From assembly GCA_036258055.1 (NCBI GenBank), contig DATAEK010000282.1, positions 1-64,000 on the forward strand: DNA of 64,000 bases. Reading direction: 5' to 3'. Origin of the DNA: DATAEK01 sp036258055 (GTDB taxonomy: Bacteria; Acidobacteriota; Vicinamibacteria; Vicinamibacterales; 2-12-FULL-66-21). This document shows positions 51,685-59,861 of the stretch, in pieces. The position numbers were made by a program, and so were the translations under genes. Under the pieces are notes generated by a model that ran no database searches, was not told where the DNA came from, and was given only the letters and a program-made list of their open reading frames with translations. The first letter of the stretch is position 1; each line of letters begins with the position of its first letter.

Positions 51685-53814
51685 GTGTATCGGTCCGCGG
51701 TGCCGGCAGTCCAGTTTTCCGGCGTCGAGATGGACGCAAAACTCGCGCTGGTTGAGTTTCTGCTCAACAGCACGGATATCACACGGTCGGTTCGCCAGGC
51801 GATCGACTGGCTGGCGCTGCACACCGGGGCGAAGCAAGCAGTCATCTTCATCGCGGACCCAGGCAGCCCCAATCTGATCGTCGTCGCCGAGCACGGCGTG
51901 TCGAGCGCTGCGGTCGCCGACGTCGTCATCAATCCAGCCGATACCGAGCATCCCCTCGCGCGTACTCTCGGTTCTCCGGATCCCGCATTCTTCTCAGCTC
52001 CTCATCACGGCTTTCATTCACCGATCGACGGCACCTCGTTCCACGCCATTCCTCTACGAACCGACGACGATCCAGGCGCGCACGGGCTGCTGCTGGTGAA
52101 CGCGACCGCGCCCGATCTGCACCCGGACGTGGTGTGGATGACCCGGCTGCTGTCACGGCAGGTGGGGCGTCTCCTCAGCCGCCATGCGCTCGCCGAAACC
52201 CGCTTCGGTCAGGAGCGGATGCTGCTCTACAGCATCATCAACGCCGTCACCGATCCGATCCTGCTGACCGACACCGAAGGCAAGCTAATCATCGCGAACA
52301 CGCACGCCGAAAAGCTGTTTGCGGCGCCGGAGGATGCGAGCGAAGGCTGGCGGCGTGCTGTGGCCCTGAACAACATGCTGTTCTCGGCGGCGCTCTCGAC
52401 GAGCGCAGTCACGCAAACGGATCTGGCCAGGCGTGAGCTGCTGCTGGTCGATCCGCTGGAGGGTTCGGACCTGCTGTTCGAGCTCCTCAGCTCCCGCGCG
52501 AAGGACGAGCGGCAGGGCACGTTCGTCGTGTCGGTTCTGCGCAACATCACCGACCTCGCCCGGGCGCGCGAGGAGATCGAAGAGAGCGCGCGGATCCTGC
52601 GCGTGGCCCAAGCCGAAGTCCGTGACGAGCGTCATCGCCTCGACCTGATTATCGACTCGGTCGCCGATCCGATTCTCGTCACCGATCAAGAGGGGGATAT
52701 CGTCCTCATGAACGAGCCGGCCGAGCGGTTGTTCACGGTGACGTCCTCGTCGGGCGAAGCGGCGCAGCGCCGAGTGCGGGCCAACGGCGCGAACCTGACG
52801 TCGTTTGTGTCGAACGTGCTGACTCGGACGGGCGAACAGCGGTATCGCGGTGAGATTCAGTTGTCGGATCCGGCAATGGGGCGGGCGCTGCCGGTCGAGG
52901 GCGTTGCCGGCACGATCCTCTCCGAACAGGGCGAGTTGATGTGGGTCGTGACGATCCTCCACGATCTGACCGAAGCGATCGAAAAGGCCCGGTTGTACGA
53001 ACAGCTGAAGCAGGCGTCGGCGGGGCTCGAGCGCAGGGTGCAGGAAGCCACCGCGGAGCTCGCCGATCAGAACGAGCTGCTGCGGCGACAGCACATTGCC
53101 CTCGAGCAGGCCTCGGCGCTGAAGTCACAATTCCTGGCCAACATGTCGCACGAATTCAGGACGCCACTCAACGCGATCCTGGGCTACACGCACATGCTGC
53201 TCAACGGCGTCACCGGTGCGGTCTCGGAGAGTCAGCGCAAGAGCCTCACCCGAATCGACTCCAACTCGAGGCATCTCCTCGCCCTGATCAACGACATCCT
53301 CGACATCACGCGGATCGAAGCCGGCCGGATGCCCCTCAACCTCTCGACGTTCCGCGTGCCGGACCTCGTCACCGAGGTGATGTCGGAGCTCGAGCCGATC
53401 TTCAAGCGGTCGAACCTGATCGTCTCCTCGAGGATGAAGCGGGAGCTGCCGCCGCTCAAGAGCGATCGGCAGAAGGTGAAGCAGATTGTGCTGAACCTCC
53501 TGAGCAACGCCCTGAAATTCACCCCGCAGGGTTCGGTCACGATCGGTGCAACCTACGATCGCAAGGCACGGATGATGTCGATTGCGGTGAGCGACACGGG
53601 CGTTGGCATTCCGGGCGGCGATCACAGCAAGGTCTTCGAGGACTTCCGGCAGCTGGATAGCTCGCCGGCTCGCGGATACGGCGGTACCGGCCTGGGCCTG
53701 TCGATCTGCCGGCGGCTCGCGCAGATGCTCGGCGGATCGATTGAGCTCGACAGCGTCCAGGGCCACGGTTCAACCTTTACGTTACGGCTGCCGGCCAGGG
53801 CGCGGCGGCGCTGA
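51685..53814 (+). CDS. multi-sensor histidine kinase (GAF-PAS-PAS-HisKA-HATPase)
   Basis: 709 residues from a GTG with GGAGGGG 6 nt upstream, 3 nt after gvpA. There are no membrane helices, so it is cytoplasmic. Domains: GAF-like (about 20-165), PAS (about 180-290, ILLTDTEGKLIIANTHAE), second PAS (about 315-430, ILVTDQEGDIVLMNEPAE), coiled coil (about 438-475), HisKA with MSHEFRTPLNAILGY (His near 488), and HATPase_c (NLLSNALKF, DTGVGIP, GGTGLGLSICRRL). Its position inside the gvp operon suggests it controls buoyancy genes or senses an allied signal. Confidence 0.93.
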   Translation: MYRSAVPAVQFSGVEMDAKLALVEFLLNSTDITRSVRQAIDWLALHTGAKQAVIFIADPGSPNLIVVAEHGVSSAAVADVVINPADTEHPLARTLGSPDPAFFSAPHHGFHSPIDGTSFHAIPLRTDDDPGAHGLLLVNATAPDLHPDVVWMTRLLSRQVGRLLSRHALAETRFGQERMLLYSIINAVTDPILLTDTEGKLIIANTHAEKLFAAPEDASEGWRRAVALNNMLFSAALSTSAVTQTDLARRELLLVDPLEGSDLLFELLSSRAKDERQGTFVVSVLRNITDLARAREEIEESARILRVAQAEVRDERHRLDLIIDSVADPILVTDQEGDIVLMNEPAERLFTVTSSSGEAAQRRVRANGANLTSFVSNVLTRTGEQRYRGEIQLSDPAMGRALPVEGVAGTILSEQGELMWVVTILHDLTEAIEKARLYEQLKQASAGLERRVQEATAELADQNELLRRQHIALEQASALKSQFLANMSHEFRTPLNAILGYTHMLLNGVTGAVSESQRKSLTRIDSNSRHLLALINDILDITRIEAGRMPLNLSTFRVPDLVTEVMSELEPIFKRSNLIVSSRMKRELPPLKSDRQKVKQIVLNLLSNALKFTPQGSVTIGATYDRKARMMSIAVSDTGVGIPGGDHSKVFEDFRQLDSSPARGYGGTGLGLSICRRLAQMLGGSIELDSVQGHGSTFTLRLPARARRR

Positions 53815-53820
53815 GGATTC

Positions 53821-54261
53821 ATGTCGGAGCCGACCACTCCGCTCGTGCTCGTCGTGGAGGACTACCAGGATGCCCGCGAAATGTACGCGGCCTACCTGCA
53901 GTTCTCCGGCTATCGTGTCGCCGAAGCCACCAACGGCATGGAGGCGATCGAGAAGACGATTGAGCTGCTGCCCGACATCATCCTGATGGATCTGGCGCTG
54001 CCGAGAATGGATGGATGGGAGGCGACGCGCCGTCTGAAGATGGACGAGCGGACGAAGCACATCCCGATTGTAGCGCTCACCGGTCATGCCCTCGCCGGTC
54101 ACGCCGAAGGCGCGCGCCAGGCCGGCTGCGATTCTTTCGTGACCAAACCATGCCTTCCCGACGCGCTCGTCGCCGAGATTCAGCGCATGCTCGCGCAGCG
54201 CTCCTCCGACCCGGGATCACGGCGGTCACCGAAGCCGGGTGGGCGCGCGAAGCAAACCTGA
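53821..54261 (+). CDS. single-domain response regulator
   Basis: 146 residues: a receiver with acidic pair VVEDYQD, phospho-acceptor Asp57 in ILMDLALPRMDGW, switch Thr in VALTGHA and Lys in FVTKPC. A short basic tail of ~25 residues follows, with no output domain. It starts 6 nt after the kinase gene, so the two form a pair. Without a DNA-binding domain it must act through another protein, as CheY/DivK types do. Confidence 0.93.
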   Translation: MSEPTTPLVLVVEDYQDAREMYAAYLQFSGYRVAEATNGMEAIEKTIELLPDIILMDLALPRMDGWEATRRLKMDERTKHIPIVALTGHALAGHAEGARQAGCDSFVTKPCLPDALVAEIQRMLAQRSSDPGSRRSPKPGGRAKQT

Positions 54262-54310
54262 GCGCGCCGGACCCCGCCGCCTTTTCGCAGTTATCCCAGG
54301 AATCGAGTCG

Positions 54311-55234
54311 ATGCCCAAAGCCCAGAAGAAACCGAAGGCCAAGTCGAAGCCCGCGCCCGCTGCTCGAGAACGCCAGAGCCGATCGGCAACGACGGCGCAG
54401 GCGCGAGGAAAACTTGAGCGCGTTCGGATGCCCGCCGGGCCGCCGAAGCTGACGCGAACCGCTCCGCGGCGGGCCGACGAAACCCACGAAGGCAAGTACG
54501 TCTACTGCATCGTCAAGTCCGAGCGTCAGCTGCGGTTCGGTCCACTGGGCATCGGCACGGATCCCGCGGAGGTCCACACGGTCCACTACCGCGACATCGC
54601 CGCCGTCGTGTCGAATACGCCGATGGTCGTTCAGGACCCGACGCGCGACAACGTGCTGGCGCACCAGCGGGTGAACGAGACCGTCATGCACCAGCACACC
54701 GTCATCCCGATGTCGTTCGGGACGGTGTTCAAGACCGACGATGACATCATCGAGTTGCTGCGGTCGGCGTACGACGCCTTCACCGACGTCCTGAACAAGA
54801 TGCAGGACAAGTTCGAGTTCGGACTCAAAGTACTGTGGGATCGCGATCAGATCATCCGCGAAATCGAAGAAGAGGACGAAGACATCCGCCGCCTGAAAGG
54901 GGAGATCTCTTCGCAGAAAGGCTCGACGTATTTCGCGAGGATGCAGTACGGACGGCTGATCGACGTCGCGCTGCAGGCGCGATCCGAGCGCTACGTCAAC
55001 GAGGTCTTTCACGCGCTCCGCGACGTGTCGGTGGCATCACGTTCGAACAAGCCGATTGGCGATCGGATGATCATGAACGCGGCGTTCCTCGTCGCCCGCG
55101 CCATGGAACCGGCCTTCGACGTGCGCGTCAAGGACATCGGGCTGAGGTACGAGAAGCTCACGTTCAAATACACCGGGCCGTGGCCGCCGTACAACTTCGT
55201 GAACATCCGTTTGAAGCTGGAAAGAGCGCACTAG
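54311..55234 (+). CDS. gas vesicle protein, GvpF/GvpL family (1 of 3)
   Basis: 307 residues. A ~70-residue lysine/arginine/alanine-rich N-terminal extension precedes the GvpL/F domain: YVYCIVKSE, VHYRDIAAVVSNTP, VNETVMHQHTVIPMSFGTVFKT, a long charged helix (about 200-225), and the terminal LTFKYTGPWPPYNFVNI. GvpF/L proteins bind GvpA and act as assembly accessories. The basic extension is unusual and could bind nucleic acid or acidic surfaces. Confidence 0.93.
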   Translation: MPKAQKKPKAKSKPAPAARERQSRSATTAQARGKLERVRMPAGPPKLTRTAPRRADETHEGKYVYCIVKSERQLRFGPLGIGTDPAEVHTVHYRDIAAVVSNTPMVVQDPTRDNVLAHQRVNETVMHQHTVIPMSFGTVFKTDDDIIELLRSAYDAFTDVLNKMQDKFEFGLKVLWDRDQIIREIEEEDEDIRRLKGEISSQKGSTYFARMQYGRLIDVALQARSERYVNEVFHALRDVSVASRSNKPIGDRMIMNAAFLVARAMEPAFDVRVKDIGLRYEKLTFKYTGPWPPYNFVNIRLKLERAH

Positions 55235-55249
55235 AACCTCACGACTGTC

Positions 55250-55552
55250 ATGTTCCTCCTGGACTCACTCCTCGTCGGCGGGCTTCGGTTCGTGCTCGAC
55301 AAGGTCGCCACCGCGGTCGACACCGAGCTGAACGACGACAGCGCGCTCCGCGACCAGCTGCTGGCCGCGCAGATGCGGTTGGAGCTCGGCGAGATCACGC
55401 CGGAAGAGTTCAACGTCGTCGAAACAGACCTGCTGGCGCGGCTCCGAGAGATCAGAGACCGCCGTCAGGGCAGCGAAGCTGCGAGCCTTTCGCCGAAGGA
55501 CTACACGATCACCGGCATCGAGGCGACGTTCGAGGGTGACGAGCACCGCTGA
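55250..55552 (+). CDS. gvpG: gas vesicle protein GvpG
   Basis: 100 residues. Typical GvpG helical protein: hydrophobic start (LLVGGLRFVLDKVATAVD), then LLAAQMRLELGEITPEEFNVVETDLLARLREIRDR. GvpG interacts with GvpF/L during nucleation. Its 3' end overlaps the ArsA-like gene by 17 nt. Its position directly after a gvpL/F gene matches gvp clusters elsewhere. Confidence 0.9.
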   Translation: MFLLDSLLVGGLRFVLDKVATAVDTELNDDSALRDQLLAAQMRLELGEITPEEFNVVETDLLARLREIRDRRQGSEAASLSPKDYTITGIEATFEGDEHR

Positions 55553-57629
55553 GCGTTCGCGGAGCCCTCAGACACGGCTGCAGCTCTTCGGCGGAAAGGG
55601 GGGCGTCGGCAAGACGACCTGCGCCGCCGCCTGGGCGATCACCGCGGCCCGGAGCGGTCTCCACACGCTTCTCATCTCGGTCGATCCCGCGCACTCGTTG
55701 GGAGATGTCCTCGGCGTGCATCTTGGCCCCGCGCCGCGCCTCGTGCCAGCAACCCGTGGACGGCTCAGGGGCGTCGAGATCCGGGCTTCGTCGATCGTTC
55801 GCCGCTGGCTGACAGAGCGGCGCGATCTTCTCGAAGCGATCGCGCTGCGAGGCACGTGGCTCGATCGGCACGACGTGTCCGGCTTGTTGGAGCTGACACT
55901 GCCGGGCATCGACGAGCTTGCAGCCCTGCTCGAGATCGCGCGATTCAGCCGCTCGGGCCGTTACGAACTCCTCGTCGTCGACACCGCGCCGACCGGTCAC
56001 ACCCTACGCATGCTGGACACCCCGGACGCGCTCGGCGGCCTGGCTGGCGTGTTCGACGCGATGCAGTCGCGCCACCGCGTGCTGGTGACGGCGCTGCGCG
56101 GCCGCTGGGACGGCGACGCCGCCGACACACTCATCGACGATCTGGATCGCGACAGCCGGGAGCTCGCGGCGATGCTGAGGGATCCCGCGCGGATGCGCGC
56201 GTTTTGGGTGACGCTGCCTGAACCCATGGCGATCGAAGAAACGCAGGACGCCCTGCGTGCGCTGACATCTCGGTCGATTCCAATTGAGGCGGTCGTCGTG
56301 AACAGGCTGACGCCACGACCCGCCAGCGCGTGCCGATGGTGTGATGCACGCCGTGACTTCGAGGCGCGCGCGCTCGAACGTCTCGAAGGGATGGGGCGGG
56401 GAATGAACCGTGTCGACCTGCTGACCATCCTGGACTGCGGCCGCGAGCCTGTCGGAGTCGAGCGTCTGGCCGCCATCGGGCGCGCTCTCAATCGCGCTCT
56501 CGAGAACCCGCGGCGCCGCCGCGATCGTCGGCGGGCACCGGCAGCACGGGCGGCACACCGTTCAGCCTTGCCGGCTCGCGTACCGGGCAGGAAAGAGGAC
56601 AGACTTCGAGCCACGCGTTCACGTGACGTTCGCTCGCCTCAAATTCAGGACACATCCGCCCGCTTGCTCCTGTTTGGTGGCAAAGGCGGTGTGGGCAAGA
56701 CGACGTGCGCTGCCGCGGCGGCGCTCGCCATCGCGCGTGCGCATCCCGAGCGACGCATCCTGCTCCTCTCGACGGATCCTGCTCATTCACTCAGCGATGC
56801 GCTCGGTGCGCACGTGTCCGACGAGCCGACGGCCCTGCGAGGCGGGCCCGCCAACCTCCACGTTCGAGAGCTGGATGCCGTCGCAGCGTTCAGGCGAGCA
56901 CGGGACGAGTACGCAGCTGCGATCGATGGGCTCTTCGATCGCCTCCTCCGCGACAGCGCGATCGATGCAAGCCATGATCGGCGCGTGATGCAAGGGCTGA
57001 TAGATCTGGCGCCTCCGGGTGTCGACGAGCTCATGGCGATGAGCGAGGTCGTCGAGACCATCGCCGCTTCGGATGCGCGCCGCGCGCACGATCTGCTCAT
57101 CACGGATACCGCGCCGACGGGACACGCGCTCAGGCTGTTGGAAATGCCCGCCCTCGTGCAGGGTTGGACCCAGGCGTTGATGCGCATTCTCCTGAAGTAT
57201 CAGCCCGTCATCGGCGTTGGAGCGCTCGGTGAAGCATTGTTGCGGCTGTCGCGGGGAATGGGCCACCTTCGCGCCACCCTCGAGGACCCCTCGGCCGCAG
57301 AGTTCGTTGTCGTCACTCGTCCTGCCGAGCTCCCGCGTGCCGAAACGCGCCGGCTTCTGGCCAGCCTTCGTCGGCTGCACATTCCGGTGAGCCGCGTCAT
57401 CGTCAACGCCGTCACCGCCGGTACCTGCGCCAGGTGTCAGCGGATTGCGAAGGCCGAACGGCGCGAAATCTCAGCGCTGGCCCGGACGATTCGATCCAAT
57501 CTGACCGTGACAGTGGCGCCAGCCGTCGTTCCACCGCCGCACGGCCATCACGAGCTGACTCGGTGGCACGACCGGTGGGAGTCCGCGCCGCGAACTCGCC
57601 TTGCCGGTGGGCATGCGCATGGCGGCTGA
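55536..57629 (+). CDS. tandem-duplicated ArsA/Get3-type ATPase in the gas-vesicle cluster
   Basis: 697 residues from a GTG, overlapping gvpG. Two homologous halves (about 12-320 and 375-690) each have the deviant Walker A GGKGGVGKTT, VDPAHSL or TDPAHSL, the TAPTGHTLR or TAPTGHALR switch II motif, and a C-terminal CxxC (ACRWC and TCARC). The doubling mimics ArsA; the CxxC motif recalls Get3. No arsenic genes are present. Its position implies handling of hydrophobic Gvp proteins, which would be inference. A basic linker (about 325-365) joins the halves. Confidence 0.9.
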   Translation: MTSTAERSRSPQTRLQLFGGKGGVGKTTCAAAWAITAARSGLHTLLISVDPAHSLGDVLGVHLGPAPRLVPATRGRLRGVEIRASSIVRRWLTERRDLLEAIALRGTWLDRHDVSGLLELTLPGIDELAALLEIARFSRSGRYELLVVDTAPTGHTLRMLDTPDALGGLAGVFDAMQSRHRVLVTALRGRWDGDAADTLIDDLDRDSRELAAMLRDPARMRAFWVTLPEPMAIEETQDALRALTSRSIPIEAVVVNRLTPRPASACRWCDARRDFEARALERLEGMGRGMNRVDLLTILDCGREPVGVERLAAIGRALNRALENPRRRRDRRRAPAARAAHRSALPARVPGRKEDRLRATRSRDVRSPQIQDTSARLLLFGGKGGVGKTTCAAAAALAIARAHPERRILLLSTDPAHSLSDALGAHVSDEPTALRGGPANLHVRELDAVAAFRRARDEYAAAIDGLFDRLLRDSAIDASHDRRVMQGLIDLAPPGVDELMAMSEVVETIAASDARRAHDLLITDTAPTGHALRLLEMPALVQGWTQALMRILLKYQPVIGVGALGEALLRLSRGMGHLRATLEDPSAAEFVVVTRPAELPRAETRRLLASLRRLHIPVSRVIVNAVTAGTCARCQRIAKAERREISALARTIRSNLTVTVAPAVVPPPHGHHELTRWHDRWESAPRTRLAGGHAHGG

Positions 57630-57676
57630 CCCCGACCGTCTCGCCGCCTGAGATATCATCCCTTCACACCCCTCTG

Positions 57677-58456
57677 ATGCCCCAGACCGCGACCTACGTG
57701 TACTGTGTGGTGCAACGCGCCACTCGCCCCTCCGTCGCGCGCAGTCTCCGCGGACTTCCCGGAAGTGCGCGCCCATCACTCGTCGAGCTCGGGCGCACGC
57801 GCTGGGCTGTCGTCGGGCTGGTACCGCTCGATCGATACGGCGACGCCGCAATCGAGGCGAGCATCCGCGATCTGGACTGGGTCTCCAGCGTAGCGCTGGC
57901 TCACGAGGCGGTCGTGGAGTATTTCGCGCGTGGCCGTGACGCCACGGTCGTGCCCATGAAGCTGTTCACGATGTTCTCCTCGGCCGAGAGGCTCGTCGGC
58001 GAGTTGCACTCGCGGCAGGCTGGCATCACCGCCGCGATCGGTCGGATTCGTGGGGCGCGCGAGTGGGGCGTGCGCGTCATGCGCCGCCAGCCAGCGACGC
58101 GGACGATCAGCCGCTCGCGAGCGGTTCAATCCGGCGCCGCATTCCTCGCGGCCAAGAAGCAGGTGCGAGAGGACGCCCGTCAGGAGATCGAGCGCGCACG
58201 CGACGCGGCCGACAGGACGTTCGGGATGCTCGCGAGGATCTCCAAAGAGACGCGACGGAGAGACGACGTCCCCGATGGTGCGGCGGCGCCGCCACTACTG
58301 GACGCCGCATTTCTCGTGGCGGCCGCGAAAACGACGCAGTTTCGAGCGGCGGTGCGCCGGGCATCAGCCGACTGCCGCCGCGCTGGCGCTGCGCTGACGC
58401 TGACGGGGCCCTGGCCCGCCTACAATTTCGTCGGCCCCGCAGGGGCGCAGCGGTGA
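57677..58456 (+). CDS. gas vesicle protein, GvpF/GvpL family (2 of 3)
   Basis: 259 residues from the ATG at 57677 (MPQTATYVYC). GvpF/L pattern: YVYCVVQRATRPSV, VGLVPLDRYGDAAIEASIRDL, VALAHEAVVEYFARGRDATVVPMKLFTMF, an internal charged helix (about 160-195), and the typical end LTGPWPAYNFV. Upstream in-frame codons back to 57434 lie inside the ArsA-like gene and are not used. Its stop overlaps the next gene (GTGA). Confidence 0.9.
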   Translation: MPQTATYVYCVVQRATRPSVARSLRGLPGSARPSLVELGRTRWAVVGLVPLDRYGDAAIEASIRDLDWVSSVALAHEAVVEYFARGRDATVVPMKLFTMFSSAERLVGELHSRQAGITAAIGRIRGAREWGVRVMRRQPATRTISRSRAVQSGAAFLAAKKQVREDARQEIERARDAADRTFGMLARISKETRRRDDVPDGAAAPPLLDAAFLVAAAKTTQFRAAVRRASADCRRAGAALTLTGPWPAYNFVGPAGAQR

Positions 58457-58755
58457 GCCGGCGGCGACCGCGGCACTCGACCGTGCCCGCGGACCGGCCT
58501 CCTCGACGCGCGCCAACGCCACCACTTCCGAAACGGACGCCACCGGCGGGGCCGGCGCCACGCAAGGCTGTTGCCCGCATCATCGACGACTCGGACTCGT
58601 CGCTCCTCGATGTCATCGACAATCTGCTCAACCGCGGCGTGGTTCTGAACGCGGACGTGATCCTTGCGCTCGCCAACGTCGACCTCGTCTACCTGCGGCT
58701 GTCCGCTTTGCTGTGCGCAGCTGACCGGCTGCTCCCGCGCGGTCGTTCCTCATGA
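58453..58755 (+). CDS. gas vesicle protein, GvpA/J/S-type paralogue (third)
   Basis: 100 residues from a GTG. A ~45-residue proline/arginine-rich head precedes the GvpA-like core: SSLLDVIDNLLNRGVVLNADVILALANVDLVYLRLSALLCAADRL. NADVILALANVDLVYLRL is typical of GvpS/GvpJ/GvpM minor proteins, not of the shell. It overlaps both neighbouring gvpF/L genes by 4 nt, so its amount is probably tied to theirs. Confidence 0.85.
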   Translation: MSRRRPRHSTVPADRPPRRAPTPPLPKRTPPAGPAPRKAVARIIDDSDSSLLDVIDNLLNRGVVLNADVILALANVDLVYLRLSALLCAADRLLPRGRSS

Positions 58756-59414
58756 GCGCGCTCTACGTCTACGGGTTCGTGGATCAGCCGGTGAAGTCCT
58801 TCACGGTTGACGGCCACCGTATCGAAGTCGTAGCCGCTGCGTCTCTTCACGCCGCCGTGGAACGGGTATCCGAACGCCCCGCTCTCTCTGAAGCGTTTCT
58901 TCGAACGCAGTACGAGATCGTCGAGCGTCTCAGCGATCACGCTGGCGCGGTGCTCCCGGCGAGATTCGGCGCCTTCGTGAAAGACGATGAGTTGAATCGG
59001 CTGGCGGATTTGAGAGGCGACGATTTCCGGCGCGGTCTCGAGCACGTCACCGGACGCGTGCAGATGACCGTACGTCTTCTCTCGAAGAAACCTCCAGCGC
59101 ATCAGAGAGACGAGACTTCGGCACCGCTCACCGGCACCGAGTACCTGCATCGCCGCCAGGAAGCAGCCTCATCTTCTCTGCCGGAATTCGCAGCGCCTCT
59201 CTGCGCGGCCGTCGGGACGCTCGTCGTCGATACGCGTGTGGAAAACCGGACCAGGCCAGCGCTCACGACGATCGTCCACCTTGTGCCGAAGGCGCAGGCG
59301 TCACGTTACCGTCGTCTACTGCGACAGGCGGCTCGGAGGCTGGGCGATGAGGTCACGGTGTCGATTTCAGGGCCGCAGCCTCCTTTCGCGTTCGTACCGG
59401 AGATCTGGCCGTGA
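58752..59414 (+). CDS. gas vesicle protein, GvpF/GvpL family (3 of 3)
   Basis: 220 residues. LYVYGFVDQPVKSF at the start, FLRTQYEIVERLSDHAGAVLPARFGAFVKDDEL in the middle (the GvpF/L hallmark of H/P-A-R-F-G), and SGPQPPFAFVPE at the end. It is the shortest of the three paralogues and lacks the long charged helix. ATGA overlap with the previous gene; GTGA overlap with gvpK. Confidence 0.9.
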   Translation: MSALYVYGFVDQPVKSFTVDGHRIEVVAAASLHAAVERVSERPALSEAFLRTQYEIVERLSDHAGAVLPARFGAFVKDDELNRLADLRGDDFRRGLEHVTGRVQMTVRLLSKKPPAHQRDETSAPLTGTEYLHRRQEAASSSLPEFAAPLCAAVGTLVVDTRVENRTRPALTTIVHLVPKAQASRYRRLLRQAARRLGDEVTVSISGPQPPFAFVPEIWP

Positions 59415-59854
59415 GGCGTCGCAGAGTCGCGCCAAGTACTGGTAAGCCGCGCAAGACCGGCCGCGCGCCGACTGCAAAACGGCGCCGAACAACAGGAAAG
59501 ACCAGTCGCGCCCGGACTCTGGCGGCGATCGACGTCGCGGAGCTCGAATCGGTGCGGCACGAGCTCGAGCGCGTCGCGCGTGCGTCCGCGCCCCCTCGCT
59601 GGAATGCGAATCCGGACGATGTGCAGCGATCGGTCGTGAAGCTGGTGCTGACGCTCATCGAGTTCATCCGGCAGCTGCTCGAGCGTCAGGCGATCCGAAG
59701 GATGGAGGCGGGAACCTTGACCGCCGACGAAACTGAAGCCATCGGCCTGGCGCTGATGCGACTCGAAGAAACCGTGCGCGATCTGGGCGCGCGATTCGAT
59801 CTGACAGCCGAGGATCTGAATCTCGATCTCGGGCCGGCCGGCAAGCTGATCTGA
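59411..59854 (+). CDS. gvpK: gas vesicle protein GvpK
   Basis: 147 residues from a GTG. A basic head (about 1-36, many Arg/Lys/Thr) is followed by the GvpK domain: NANPDDVQRSVVKLVLTLIEFIRQLLERQAIRRMEAGTLTADETEAIGLALMRLEETVRDL and the terminal DLNLDLGPAGKLI. GvpK is needed for vesicle assembly in several bacteria. It is the last recognisable gvp gene; the next gene is on the opposite strand. Confidence 0.93.
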   Translation: MRRRRVAPSTGKPRKTGRAPTAKRRRTTGKTSRARTLAAIDVAELESVRHELERVARASAPPRWNANPDDVQRSVVKLVLTLIEFIRQLLERQAIRRMEAGTLTADETEAIGLALMRLEETVRDLGARFDLTAEDLNLDLGPAGKLI

Positions 59855-59861
59855 CGTTCGG

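Noticed and set aside
55536..57629. Arsenical-pump ATPase of an ars operon
   Set aside because: No arsR, arsB, arsC, arsD or acr3 gene is nearby; flanked on both sides by gvp genes.
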